This document shows positions 46,045-58,150 of a DNA stretch of 64,000 bases, piece after piece. Below the pieces are notes generated by a model that saw only the letters and a program-made list of their open reading frames with translations, made no database searches and had not been told where the DNA came from. The DNA is from Chaetorhynchus papuensis (lineage: Eukaryota; Chordata; Aves; Passeriformes; Rhipiduridae), in contig VWYX01000841.1 of assembly GCA_013396525.1 (NCBI GenBank), positions 186,001 through 250,000 on the forward strand. Direction: 5' to 3'. Made by a program: the position numbers and the translations under genes. How positions within the stretch are numbered: position 1 is the stretch's first letter; each line of letters starts with the position of its first letter.

Positions 46045-46752
46045 GGGAAAGGGTGGCTGGAAAGTGGCCCAGCAGCAAAGGACCTGGGGTTGTTGGTGGG
46101 CAGCAGCTGAACATGAGCCAGGGTGTGCGCCCAGGTGGCCAAGAAGGCCAGTGGCATCCTGGCCTGTATCAGCAATGGTGTGGCCAGCAGGACCAGGGCA
46201 GTGATTGTCCCTCTGTACCGGGCACTGGTAAGGCCACACCTCGAGTGCTGTGTCCAGTTCTGGGCCCCTCAATTCAGGAAGGACATTGAGGTGCTGGAGC
46301 ATGTCCAGAGAAGGGCAATGGAGCTGGTGAAGATTATGGAGCAAAAGTCCTGTGATGAATGGCTGAGGGAGCTGGGGGTGTTCAGCCTGGAGAAAAAGAG
46401 TCTCACAGGTAACCATATTGCTCTCTTCAAATACCTGAAAGGAGGTTGAAGTCAGGTGAGGGTTGGCCTTTTCTCCCAAGCAACAAGCAACAGTGCAAGA
46501 GGAAACAGCCTCAAACTGTGCCAGGGAAGGTTCTGGTGGGACATCAGGGAGAATTTTGTCATGGTAAGGGTGGTTAAGCGTTGAAACAGACTGCTTGGGG
46601 AGGTGCTGGAGTCGCCATCCTTGGAAGTGCTCAGGAGATGACTGGGCATGGCACTTAGAGCTATGGTTAGATGGCATGGTGGTCTTTAGTCAGAGGTTGT
46701 ACATTATGATCTTGGAGGTCTTTCCCAACCTTAATGATTCTGTGAGTCTCTA
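46045..46752 (+). mobile_element. CR1 LINE, 5'-truncated (copy C)
   Basis: About 708 bp, starting in the C-terminal part of ORF2 (GGGAAAGGGTGGCTGGAAAG, GGACCTGGGGTTGTTGG) and ending at a degraded octamer tail (AATGATTCTGTGAGTCTCTA). The block 46141-46332 is about 97% identical to 2280-2471 of copy B, while the sequence after it is much less alike. An LTR-like element begins about 150 bp downstream. Confidence 0.95.
46123..46449 (+). pseudogene. CR1 ORF2 C-terminal fragment, open for 108 codons
   Basis: The frame opens with AQVAKKASGILACISNG, then VASRTRAVIVPLYRALVRPH, ECCVQFWAPQFRKDIEVLEH, VQRRAMELV and WLRELGVFSLEKK, and ends KYLKGG then stop. It is the intact-looking C-terminal end of the CR1 polyprotein without the RT and endonuclease domains, so it cannot act alone. 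The initial ATG is not a real start. Confidence 0.9.
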
Positions 46753-46905
46753 TTGATGCTTTAGGATTTTAGGTTTTATATTTTTCATATCCTGTAATTC
46801 TTTAGTGTATCATTCTAAACTCCATATAGCCTCTTCGCTACTGTTCTCCCATTTTGGTCAGAAAAAACAATTCCTCTCTAGGCCTGAAACTCAAGGACAC
46901 CTTAC

Positions 46906-47190
46906 TGTCTCAGGCCCTGAGAAATATAAACAATAGTGAGCTGGGGGGGAGCAAACTTGGGGTAAATTACTTCATCACCTGAAGTTGCAATTGGAGGATT
47001 AACTCCTGATACGCAAATGGAGCAAACTTAAAAAAGTACAAAAACCCCATGGCCCTGTTGTCCAATTTGGGTGTAGCTCCTGGGGCTTTGACTGCTCTAA
47101 TGCACCTTGAAGGGCCTTCAATAAATATAACCGCTTTTATTCTCTTAATTTTATCTAGCCTCTGTTTTTAGGTAGCCCATCAAGGCATCA
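46906..47190 (+). mobile_element. LTR-like element, probable solo LTR
   Basis: It begins TGTCTCAGGCCCTGAGAAAT and ends near AAGGCATCA, giving TG...CA ends over about 285 bp. Internal order fits an LTR: a block GAAGTTGCAATTGGAGGATT, then AAAAAAGTACAAAAACCCCA near the expected TATA region, then the poly(A) signal AATAAA at 47120-47125, followed by the U-rich TTTTATTCTCTTAATTTTAT. I recall a similar dispersed bird LTR but cannot name it. No gag, pol or env sequence adjoins. The flanking 5-mers (CTTAC and CTCTA) do not form a clean target duplication. Confidence 0.6.
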
Positions 47191-50100
47191 CTCTAAGGAC
47201 AATTTCAAACTGAAGACACAGGAAAAATATTAATTAGACATTGAAGTCCAGCTTAGCATTTCAAACGGTGATGCGCATAACAAACTTTTATACATGTTTA
47301 CCTCCTTTTCATATTGGTTCCTTTGATTACCATGGCAGTTGGGACCCTTGGTCTCTCAGATGCTAGCAGTCAAGCCAGTGGGGCTGGGGCATCCCATCTG
47401 GTGGCACTCCTGCTTCCGGTAAGAGCAACCGGAAATTCAAAGCATAGTCTCAGAAATCAACACTTTCTTCAGTAATATTGACTTCTTGATGCAGCTTGGG
47501 CTTGCCCCTAAAAGTTTTTCAGGGCTGAATGCTTGTGGACCAGGGATGATGACTGGGCAAAACTCACAAAGGACACAGGTGCCCCTAGAATCTTTGAATA
47601 CTATCATTAGTATTTTAAATGATAGTAGGGCTGGGTATAATACACGTGGCTTAAACATAAGTGCATGAAGCCCAGAGGGGAACACAGGTGCATGCAGAAT
47701 AAGCCTCTTTTCTCTCCCACTTAGAACTCCAGGATGAGACTTGAGCAGTGCTAGGGTGCTGTGCAGACTGTGGTGGCATCAGAGAGGGATGCTGGACACT
47801 GCACAGGGACCGTATCACTCAGTGGAAGAGTCAAGCAGAGCAAGGGGTAAGGAGAGGAAGAGGGGAGAAATCAGCCCTCCTCAGTTCCCTGCTGGATGAC
47901 ACCTGTCCATGCATGTCTGTGGTCATGGACAGATGTTCCCTCAGTAGATGACTGCTCACTGAGGGCTCTGCTGCTGCTCAGCTACTCCTCACTGCTCCTG
48001 GGAAGAACATCTTGAGGGAAAAAGTTCATGCTCCTGGGAAAAGCAGGAAGGTTGCCTTCACAGAGGTCACTGGAGTGTTAGTTTTGCCCCAGGTTTCACA
48101 CCCACTTGCGTACCAGCAGAGATGTGGGGACAGCAGCCACCACCTGATGAGCAATGAGGGACATCTGGGCAGGGCAACAATTTCCCCCATGGCACCTGGA
48201 GCTGGGAGAGGTTATGTCTGGCAGCAATCTGTACCAGCACAAGACAGCCAAAAGGGAGTCTGAGCTTGCTCAATACTTGTGTTGAAGAAGGACAGATGAC
48301 AGTGTCCATTGAATTGACTTTGTGTCTGTACAGATTTCCTAGAAATGTGGCCTCTGTTCATGCAGCTGTTCCTCTGGCATTGTGGAGAGGAGCGCTGCAG
48401 AGGCAGATGGACCTCAAAGAAGACCTTCTGGAGTCCATTCTGCAAGTGACTGTATTTTGCCCTCACAACAGGCTGGTTTTGATGGTCTAGTACATGTTTT
48501 CTGTCCTGGGACACTGTGGTCCTACCTGACCACTGCAGATGTGCCCTCCTCTTCCCTACCTGGAGTTTCCAACTGCTCTCCTGCTCTGTCACTTAGGAGG
48601 CTGAGTGTTTATACCAAAACAGCTGCTCAATATGAGTTCTGACACTGAAGAAGGAGGAATTTTATTCCCCTGAAGAGAAAACCCTGTGTAAATTTGGGAG
48701 TGCCAGGAAGGAATATTCTTGGCTTATCTTTCATTCGCACTGTAAATGATGTATCTAGCGAGTGGTGAGTGGTGATAGTGAACTGCATCCAAATCCTAAT
48801 CAGCCAGGAGTATTGTTACAACCAATAAACTAATGAACCCCTGCAAATTCCAGCCTCCCAGGAGGGATCAGAACCTCTTTATGTAGTGTGAGAGAAGACA
48901 GCTCTTTCACAAGCCCTGCAACAGCAAAAGCAGCTTTCCACTGGCACTTGCTTTCCCTCTGCTGAACAGGGCAGAAAAATTGACCCCTTCTTCCCTGTTT
49001 CATGGCACTAGAATATTTGGTTAAAATTAAGCAGGTTTTTTTTTTTTTCTGAAGAATAAGTTAGGAAGAACTCATCTATTTGTGAATTTGGTTGAATTTC
49101 ATGAGTGGTTCTTTTTGGATAAAAACAAAGGAAGAGTGGGTTTGGGAACATCACAATATTTTGTTTACAATATTTGTAAAATGGAATGTTTGGTTTCAGA
49201 AAAATATTTTATATTTGAAATGTTGCCTTTAAAAAAAGTCTAAAAGATTTTTAAAAACAGGTTTTACCATTTCCAAAGAAGCTAGAACTTTCTCTTTGAA
49301 GTCAAGGGATACATATAAAGTTAATCTCAGATGACTGATTTTTCAATTAGCTTTGCCAACTGCTGTCCTCCTCCCTGCTGTGTGCTTCACTTTGGTTTGG
49401 CAGGAGTTGGCTCCCTGTGTTTCGCTTCTTTCCTCTTCTCCTTAGTTTCTTCTAGCCCTCTCTAAGCCAAATGGGCACTATTCACCCAACACAGGTTAGG
49501 TCCATTTTGGCTAGAAAAGAATCAGAAAACATTTCTGGAAGAATATTATTTCAATTTCATTTTTATGGAAGTAAAATTTACTTGGTGTCTCTAGATGTCG
49601 TGATCTAGTAAAGCACATTGAAGACACTGCAGACACCCCAGGGTTACATAGTTTGCCTGGTCCAAGAACAGGTATATTTGGCTTGGGAAAAATCTTAGTT
49701 CACTGAAGATTCAGTATAAGTGGTTGTCACTGTTCCAGGGGAAACATCTTCCTCCTAATATATTACTATATCTACTTACAGAGAAAAAAAATCTAATGAT
49801 TTTTTGGCAGCCCTATGAACACTTTTAGTCCTGTGTTGAAGAACTGTGTGCACTCAACTGGTTCTATCTAGCTTGTGTTCAGATGACTTCTTATCAAGCA
49901 AAGCCTGCTTGTATCATCATCATCATAGCCCAAGTGCTTCCTGAGTCTTTTGGGTGAATCATAGCACTGTAATGCAAAGGAGTTGCAGTCACTTTCACAG
50001 TTACTTCACTGGTCTGCTGGCCTTGGAGTCACCAAGAGCTTAACTTATATCTTCATTGCAGTAACTCAGGTGCGTCCTGTTAACCAAGGGCACCAAGGCT

Positions 50101-50250
50101 TTGGATAACAAGGAACACACAGTTAGGCATTTGCTATGGCTGGCAGAATGCTGTAACCATTTGATCCCAGCAAATGTGTGCCTAGCCTTACTCACAGAGC
50201 CCTCCTCTGCAGTCCAGCCTTTCTCTCCCTTGCTTACGTATAAAACCCCT
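47191..50250. other. Single-copy non-coding DNA
   Basis: No recognised gene or repeat. The GC-richer 47.7-48.6 kb part has overlapping frames up to 126 codons on both strands. A short (ATC)n run lies at 49912-49926. Confidence 0.4.
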
Positions 50251-53200
50251 TTGATTTAAATCCTGCTTCATTGAAATTGGTGGCAAACCTCCTATTCTGT
50301 TTAGAAGTGAAGATTTCATACGCATACCAAGAAGAAAAACCTCTTCCTGTTTATAGTGTGTACTTCATGTTACCTGATGTTAAATTATATCTGATGATAT
50401 TTCACTGATACAGTGAAAAAGAAAAAGCATCAGATAAATTATTGCATATGAGCTGTAGCTAGAAGATCCAACGTGACCATGACACAATTAAACAAAGAAC
50501 CTACATGGTTTGCAACTGCCAAGTGGAGATGCAATTTTTCATTCTGAACAATAAGTTTGTTGGAAACTGGTCTAGACACAGTCAAACATAAAAAAAGTGA
50601 CATTTTTTAAGAAGGATGATAAGGAGTTGCTAACACTGACCTAGACACATGATGGAGTTTTCTACTCTTGAAGTCATTAAATCTTTGTGTATCCAAGGTT
50701 TTGCTGTTTTCTGAAATGATACTTGGACATTCTCAGACGTCCAGGCGTGCATAGATCAAACTAAATACTGAAAGTGCTTCTGCCTTTATAATTTGCAATT
50801 TTTTTTCTAAATAAAACCGTTACTTCACGGGTAACTCTTGCTATATTTCTGATTACTAGAAATTACAATAATTACTTTCTTGATTGCCAGACTATGTATT
50901 ATATAAGAAAAATGTATAAAATGTTTAAATAGTTATTGAATTTACAGAGCTGCCATGCTCTATAAATGTTGTGAGCATTTTTTGATCACAGTGCTGCAGA
51001 GATGAGGAATAATACTGCAAACATGATTGAAAAGATAGCCCTAGTGACTTAATATTGTTTTAACATAAATTATCATCAAACTTGGAAGTCATATTCTGTA
51101 TGGTAATGCCTCATAAAAATGTCTCTGAATCTTCATTTTGACCCTTTGTTTTCTATAAAATAAACATTTTTGCCCACGGAGCATCCTTTTACCTTTAAAT
51201 ATCTGACCTTTCATGAAGAAGAACTTAGTAGTATGCTGTTTATGCATTAGGAGATGTGATGCTTATCACACTTCCCTTGCTTCTCTATTTTGTTATAACT
51301 CAGCAAATGGCTCCCTAATAATTTATTAGTTAAACCAGATCATTTCCTCGTGTGGCAATGGGTCAGTCTAAAAGTCCAAGCAAGTGAAATCTTGCTCCTT
51401 TCAGGGCAAAAAAATGTCTTTCACAAAAAAAATATAAGGACAATAGCATGTTCTCATTGTCAGTATAAAAGTAACCATTTTCCCCAGGCGGCAAATGAAC
51501 ATTCAATCAGTAGACATGAAAACATTTAAATAAACAGCTACTTTTCAATTACAATTCTCATATATGCAAAAGCTGAATTTTATACAACTCAACAAAACTC
51601 ATTCTCTTCTGTTCTGAAGAGGAATCACTAGTAAAGATCAGTGAAGTTACGAGTTCTGGGGCAAGTGATGGCAAAGGAGCAGCTCATCCAGGGGCTCATC
51701 CAGGGGCTGAGATGACAGGCAAGAGGACGGAGAACAATTCGGAGGTGCCAGCATGGGAAGGAAACTGGCAGGCTGGAGAGTGACCTGCTGGGCTCTGCTC
51801 CCAGCTGAGCTCCCCATCCTTGCTCTGGGGGACCAAACCCATTAACGTGTGACATTTAGCTCCCCCTCTGGGCGGGTTATTAGGTTATTAGAATTTCCTT
51901 TCCCTACGCAAATTGTACACCTGAAAGTAGTTTCAGAGCATTTTGTCCGATGATTCAACATAAAACTATTTCATCCCTTTTTAAACAAATGGACACTACT
52001 CTTGTTCTGCTCTTGTTCTCTCTCTTGGAACTATCTTGAGGTAGTTTCTATGACCTGTTGTTTCACATTATGAATAAATTGGTTTTCTTCACTTTGGTTA
52101 TCCTCTAATCCCTTTTAGGCAAATGATAGTTCTGGAACTTTATACAGTGTCTCTGGTTAATGTACCTCTGAGAAGTTAGATAAGGCTGATCCTTATTTAG
52201 CCTGCATTCAGTAGAATTACATTGAGCTATTTTTGGCTGAGTGCCCTTTTAATTTTCCAAGCTCTCAAATGGAGTCGTTTAAAGTATAAAAATGTATGAA
52301 CATCTTTCCTCTGAACTAAATGGCACTCTTTTTCTTGGCTTAATTTCCTTTGGAAGTAAATGCTATACTATGCTTCACTGGTACCAACAATCAGTAATGT
52401 AGTGTAGGTTGCCAGACGTAAAGATTAGATAAGTATTTGAATTTCCAGTAGTGTTTTCATGCAATTATCTATATGCAGCTCACATTCTATTCTGAGAGAC
52501 CAGTGGGGCTAGCAACACTAATTATATTTCTCATCTAAAAAGAAATTCTATTTGCTACAATGGAAGGACTTGAAATCTATTTGATGTGTATTTATATTTT
52601 TTAAAAATCAGCCCAAGGGTCAATATTGAAGTTGGTGCTGATTGTGTTCTAGAATCTGAGAACCCCTTGAAGATGGAACATTTACACTTCACAGTTTGCT
52701 CTAAATGGCTCGGAGTTAAAGAAAAAAACCCGTGGCATTTAGTTTCTCCTAACTGAATTTTCCTTCAAGATGATCTCAGTTACTTGATACTGGAATAACA
52801 CTGACTTTCTAATAACAATCAATTCTGCTCTAAGAGGTAACCATGTAAAATTGGCTCAGGATACCTCATCAGAGCTATTTCTTGAATGCACTGACTCATT
52901 TCTGTGGACTGAGGTAAAAAATAACTTTTTATTCCTGACATTGCGGGACAACTAAGGCAGGCTGGAGACATGGGGTTGCAATCAATTTCTCTTCAGCATC
53001 ATCCATTTTGAATTAATTGAAAAAGACTTTTGTGGTAAAGTTTCCTGAAATTTACATGTTTCTCAACAATTCTCTATTGCAGGAGTAAAGTTTTTCCCCT
53101 TTTAAAACTTTTCTCCGCCAGTTGAATTTTCTCAGTCTCCCTCTTCCACTATGAGGAAGCTGTCTGTACAATTCCTTATTTATAACCCAAGCCTATTAAT

Positions 53201-53400
53201 ATATCACTTTTTTTTTAAACAAAACCAATAGTAGAATTCTCTTGCTAGCCAAGCCAGCCTAGACAACTTTGAAGAAAAATCAGTTTTGTCTCTTTCAGAA
53301 TATGCAGACAAATCCTTGGGTTCCAGAGCTGAAATATTTATCAATCATAATCCTTAAAGCCCTCAATTATTGCTCTTGCGTTCTTCTGTACTGGCTAGAG
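50251..53400. other. AT-rich, repeat-free block; candidate conserved non-coding DNA
   Basis: About 3 kb free of recognisable transposons and nearly free of long frames. Segments 50800-51230, 51290-51620 and 52140-52330 have mixed, non-simple AT-rich composition with homeodomain-like TAATT words. This is typical of vertebrate developmental enhancers but not diagnostic. A 12-bp tandem duplication GCTCATCCAGGG lies at 51682-51705 in a small GC-richer island. Confidence 0.3.
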
Positions 53401-56400
53401 GAGTGCTTGCCCAGGATGAAAGGAAATGAAGTCTAGTTGGTAGGGTTCATTTTGCCACCCCAGGAAGTGCATGAAAAGGGCATTTCGCGATTGCATCTCA
53501 CATGCTTTTTAATCCTTCCAGTGAGATCTGCTGCTTGGCCCATGTGCATGTGAGGCATGAACCTGTTCCTCCACTGCCCCATGGGAGGGTCAGGAGCAAT
53601 GATATTGTCAAACATGACCTGTGCCTTTTAGGACTGCTTTGGCCAGGGACTTTTCCTCATTGCATCAGGACCAGATGCATTAGGAATAAGGCAATTTTTA
53701 TTTCTTGCCACTCTTCCCCTACACGTTGCCTCAATGTCCCCTCCTAGCAATGTTTGAAACTTCAGAATTATTCTGCAAAACTGTGTAGCTGAGCATCTCC
53801 TGAATCTGGGAGCACTTCAGGCTGGGGATGCCAGTGCAGACTTCACATGGGGTGTGATGAACAGCCACAATGTTAATATGCCCAGTATGTTTCATGGGGT
53901 CCCTGTGCCTTGACCTCAGAGAGTTTCAGTGCTCTTCAGAGGGTATGTTTGTATAATAAGGAGTGTGCAAGGCTGGGAGGTGAGACTATGTCTCTTTATA
54001 TACTATTTATTAATTTTTACCTACTTCCTAAATCCTTTGCCAGAGCCTCAAGGGATCATTAGTTTCATATAAAGCTAACAACTTGTGTATCTTTCCAGTA
54101 TTTAGGTAAGTGGAAAAGAGCCCATTTTCCTAATCTCATTGGCATCTAGACTGTATTTTATGAATTTTATCATATGGAACTAATATTTCAGTACATGTCA
54201 AAAAGACTTTGCTTAATGCAATCCAGCATTCCTGATTGTACTGGCCAATTTATACAACATTATGAAACAATTAGGATGATACATATGCAATATGAACATG
54301 GCATAAGTAAATATGAGCTGAGCAACATGGTGGTGAACAGACCTATTTATGGGACACTCTTTGCCGGATACTTGACTGAACAAAGAGGGACAGAGATGAA
54401 ACAGGTGGGAAGGTGCTTCCCTGTAAGCCTGAGGCTTGTGTACATACAGCACATTCAAATGAGTGTAAGAGGCAGTAGTGCAAAGGATCTTATCAGAGCT
54501 ACCCCTTCTGCAAGCTCTGCTGAACACCTACAGAAAACCCACAGGAGCGCAGGAGTTTTGCTCTTCCAGCTCATCTGTGAGCCTGAGGCCAGTGCTAAAG
54601 CCATAGAAATTACTCAGAAAAACTGTTGGACTTACAGAAGGACATGAGTTTACCAGGCTGCAGGCATGGAGACAGGAGAAGGGATCTGCCCTGGGAACTT
54701 TTCTGGGAGTGATGTGAGATCAAGATGGCCTGCGAGAGGAGGGGAATGTTGCTGGGAATGAGATGGTCTCTCACAGAAACCAGACTATGCAGGGTCTTCC
54801 CAGCATTGTGCGGGGTTTCAGTGCCAGGAACAGGGGCAAGGAGTGAAACGCAGATGTACATGCACACAGCCACACCCCTTGTTTTTGCCCCAAAGCCTTT
54901 CATGCAAACATGGGCAGAGAGCTTCCAAAGAAAGCTGTGGAAATGGCTGACCCCAGGTGGTTTGTTTACTAGGTGGCAAAGCAGTAGTGTGCCTGAATTT
55001 CCCCCCCTGATGCCACACCAAGGGCAGCGGCAGGGTAGGTTCCACAGTTTTGCATACATGACAAGTTAGCCCAGTCTTAGACACTTTTGCAGGGCCAGAA
55101 GTGGAAATTATTAGGGTCAGAGAAAGAATAGACACAGGCAATGTGTCACTTGGTAAATTAGTCAAATAAAAGCTGATGAGGAATCCTGTGTGTGTGCTCT
55201 GGGAAACAGTTTTAGCATCACAAGAACCTGTTGTCCCGTGCACGGTGCCTGGCAGGAGTTCAGCACGGATGTTCTCATGGCACTGACTGCCACTGCTTTC
55301 CTGAAGACAATAGCAGTGCATCTAAGTCTAACTCTACTGTTCCTGTTCCTGCAGCACTGCAGCAATTTCATGCATCAAAGACCTACTGCAGTCTCTCCCC
55401 CTCTTCGCCTTTGTTGCCCCAGGATCTTGTGGGACTCCAAAAGTCTCTCACTTCATTTCCCTTTAAAGAGATTACTTCTGGATATTCAGTTGTTAGAGGG
55501 GAATGGGATTTTGGCAACTTTAATGTAGTACAGAGTATTTAGGTTCAAGTGATGACAAATGAATGTAATTAATATACTAAAGTATGAGTCTGTAAGTACT
55601 CCCACCCCAAGAGTAGTTTGCTTGTTTTTAAATGCAGTTTCAAAACATAATTCATTATGTGATCTGAGTGAATGTCGAGCCAATTTCCACTTGGATCCGT
55701 GTCCTGGAGGACTGTAAGAAACCTGCTATTCTGCCTAGCACCAGGGATAACATGTAATTCTCAGACCAAATTCATGTGAATTGTTTTCAAGTAGCTGCAC
55801 TCCAGCAAACAGCTGGTTGGACTAGAAGCTCCAGAGAATCCCAGGAACACATGCAGTTAGATGTGCTCTTCCTGACTATTACTGCTTTCACTCAGATGCA
55901 GGCTTTGGTTTGAAAACACTTGCTGGCACCACCAGACAGAAGAGAGTAAAAGATGTCATTCCTGCCCTAAGTTAATCATCTCATATTTCAGAAAGGTGAT
56001 CCACACCACCACCTATCTGTACTTGAGTATCTGTTCAAAAATGTCTAGGTATTACGACTTTCTAGTCCCAAACTTGGTTCCAGTGTCTGTATTCAAAACA
56101 TAGACTTCAAAAGTGAATGAGTATTTGGATTTTGCTTTAGACGTTTTCAGGATTTTTTTCTTTTATCTGTAGGACTGGTTGATATCTGATCTTTTTTGAT
56201 CTTTATTGTTTGCTCCATTGGCTGACACATTTACCTCCATAAGGAACAATGTGATTGAACTGATGGAGACCTGTCAAACACACCTTTGACTTTTCTGGAT
56301 TTGTCTTTTTCATAGTGCAGTGGTGAAGCCAGAGCAAGAGCCTGAATAACTCTTGATTGCCTCTATCTCTAGAGATAATTTACAGAGCCTGTGTCAACAA

Positions 56401-56500
56401 GCAGCCCTCACTGATGCAGGAGCAGTAGTAGTAGCATTCCATCCTCCACAGGATGGATAGGAAAATTCTGATAACCTGGGAAATTATGGCATGGCAGAGG
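53401..56500. other. Single-copy non-coding DNA with overlapping frames
   Basis: Frames of 157 codons (54174-54647, plus), 149 codons (54610-55059, minus) and 167 codons (54818-55321, minus) overlap opposing frames. None shows a known domain, signal peptide or splice structure, so they are probably chance frames in a stop-poor region. Confidence 0.4.
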
Positions 56501-58068
56501 AATATTTTTAAAAAAACTATATTAAGTATAATTTAATGTAGATACATTAAATTAATTAAATTTAATCTTTAAATTTCTACATAGAGAGGCACTAAAGCAT
56601 GAAATGCTCAGTGAATGAGTCCAAAACCAGGAAAGATGACTCTTTAATGAAAACAAAACTTTTTAAGAACTTTAAGATATTTTAAAACATAGGCCATAGT
56701 GAATGCACATGCCATCTTGACTTATTCTTTTATTCAGAACTGTCCAACTGGATTGTATTTGCATACAAAATTTGAAAATGTAAACTAGAATAGATGAAGC
56801 AAGTATTGTAATTATGGCTTTTTAAAATATACAAAGTACAAGCAATCAATACTTGTTGACTATATTAGTCAATACTGATACGGGTTAATAGTTCAAAAAT
56901 TAGGTCCTCTAGAATTTGTGCCCATCATGCTCTACGCTGTGTGCAAATATTGTTTCCATTACAAATGGTTTATACCACACAAATCTAACTTGCTTTGATT
57001 AAGAGTCCAAAAATGGCCCCCAAAAAATAACTACACTGATTTCAGTAAGGAAACCAACATTATAAAACAGCTCCCTGAACAGTAATAATTATACTATATC
57101 TCTCTAGCCAGTTGTAAAAATAATTACTTTGCATTTCCCAATGAAAACCAAAATGTCAAGTTCTCAGGTGTGATCTTAAGGTCTAATAAAATATTTACTT
57201 AGGCTTGTAACAAAAGTTGAAATAATACATGAATGTAAATTCTGAAAAATGAGACTTTGTACCATTATAAATATTTAATCATTATTTTTTATCCAGAAAG
57301 AAATATTGGAAGGCCTTTATCCTTGAGACAGCAAGTTCTTCATAAACACTTGGAGTCACTAGCAATATGCAGTCTCTGTACAGGACAGATTCTGTTTCTA
57401 ATTAAAAGAAAATTATCTATCACTTCAGTCTGGAAAGGGCTTTCCAGAATATCCCCCTCCCCAGCCCTGTTGCATCTGTTTACTATGAGACAGGCTCTGT
57501 GTGATATGAGGGGGCAGTGACCATGCAGCTACACAGCTTCTCCATCACCTCACAGCTGGATGTGGCAGGCACCCCTGCAGGTTACAATTGCAATTATAAT
57601 TATTGTGTTTGATATTAGACAGGTATTTTCTGATTTGCATCAGTAGTTCAAAGTTGAGATCCAATATAAGACAGGTAATGGATGACCCACAAATTTTATA
57701 TGTCTACTGCAGTTACATAGATGTGGCAGCTGAGTGTAGGACAAGTCACATACCAAATTCTGGTTTTATATACTCATATATATGAAAATATTAACTTTTT
57801 GATTGAAATTTACTATAATTATTTCCTACCTTTAGGTTTTGGATTTTTTTGCAGCTGCTGCTAAACCTGAACTTTTGGGTTCCCAGCAACTGGGATCGGC
57901 ACACTCCTCTACTTGCAGAACTTTTCAAACTCCTGCTATAGATGAAAATTGTTAATACTAGAAATTTAGTTAAGCTCAGACAAAAACTAAACTAACAGAA
58001 AATGTAAAAGCCATGAAGTTTTCCCTTAACAGGCTTAATGAGGCAGCTGCCAAGGTTATTGGATAATT
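56501..58068. other. AT-rich block; candidate conserved non-coding DNA
   Basis: Starts with a TTAAATTAATTAAATTTAA-type AT patch (56535-56575) and continues with non-simple AT-rich sequence to 57300. It contains the palindrome at 56856-56872. No gene was recognised; the longest frame is 87 codons. Confidence 0.35.
56856..56872. repeat. Palindrome TTGACTA-TAT-TAGTCAA
   Basis: Perfect 7-bp arms with a 3-bp spacer, inside AT-rich single-copy sequence. The word CAATACT also flanks it on both sides in direct orientation. This may be a dyad binding site or chance. Confidence 0.85.
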
Positions 58069-58150
58069 TACAGAATCACAGAATTATTTAGGTCAAAAAA
58101 GACCTCTAAGGTCATCAAGGCCAAAATTTAACAACGGCCTGCCCACAGGT
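58069..58150 (-). mobile_element. CR1 LINE 3' tail fragment
   Basis: The plus strand reads TTACAGAATCACAGAATTAT, then TTAGGTCAAAAAAGACCTCTAAGG, then TCATCAAGGCCAAAATTTAA, the reverse complement of a CR1 3' end of the GACCTCTAAGATCATCAAG subtype. Homology fades after about 58150. It contains no coding sequence. Confidence 0.85.

Noticed and set aside
54174..55321. Cluster of 149-167 codon frames
   Set aside because: Frames overlap on opposite strands, have no known domain or splice signals, and look like chance lack of stops.
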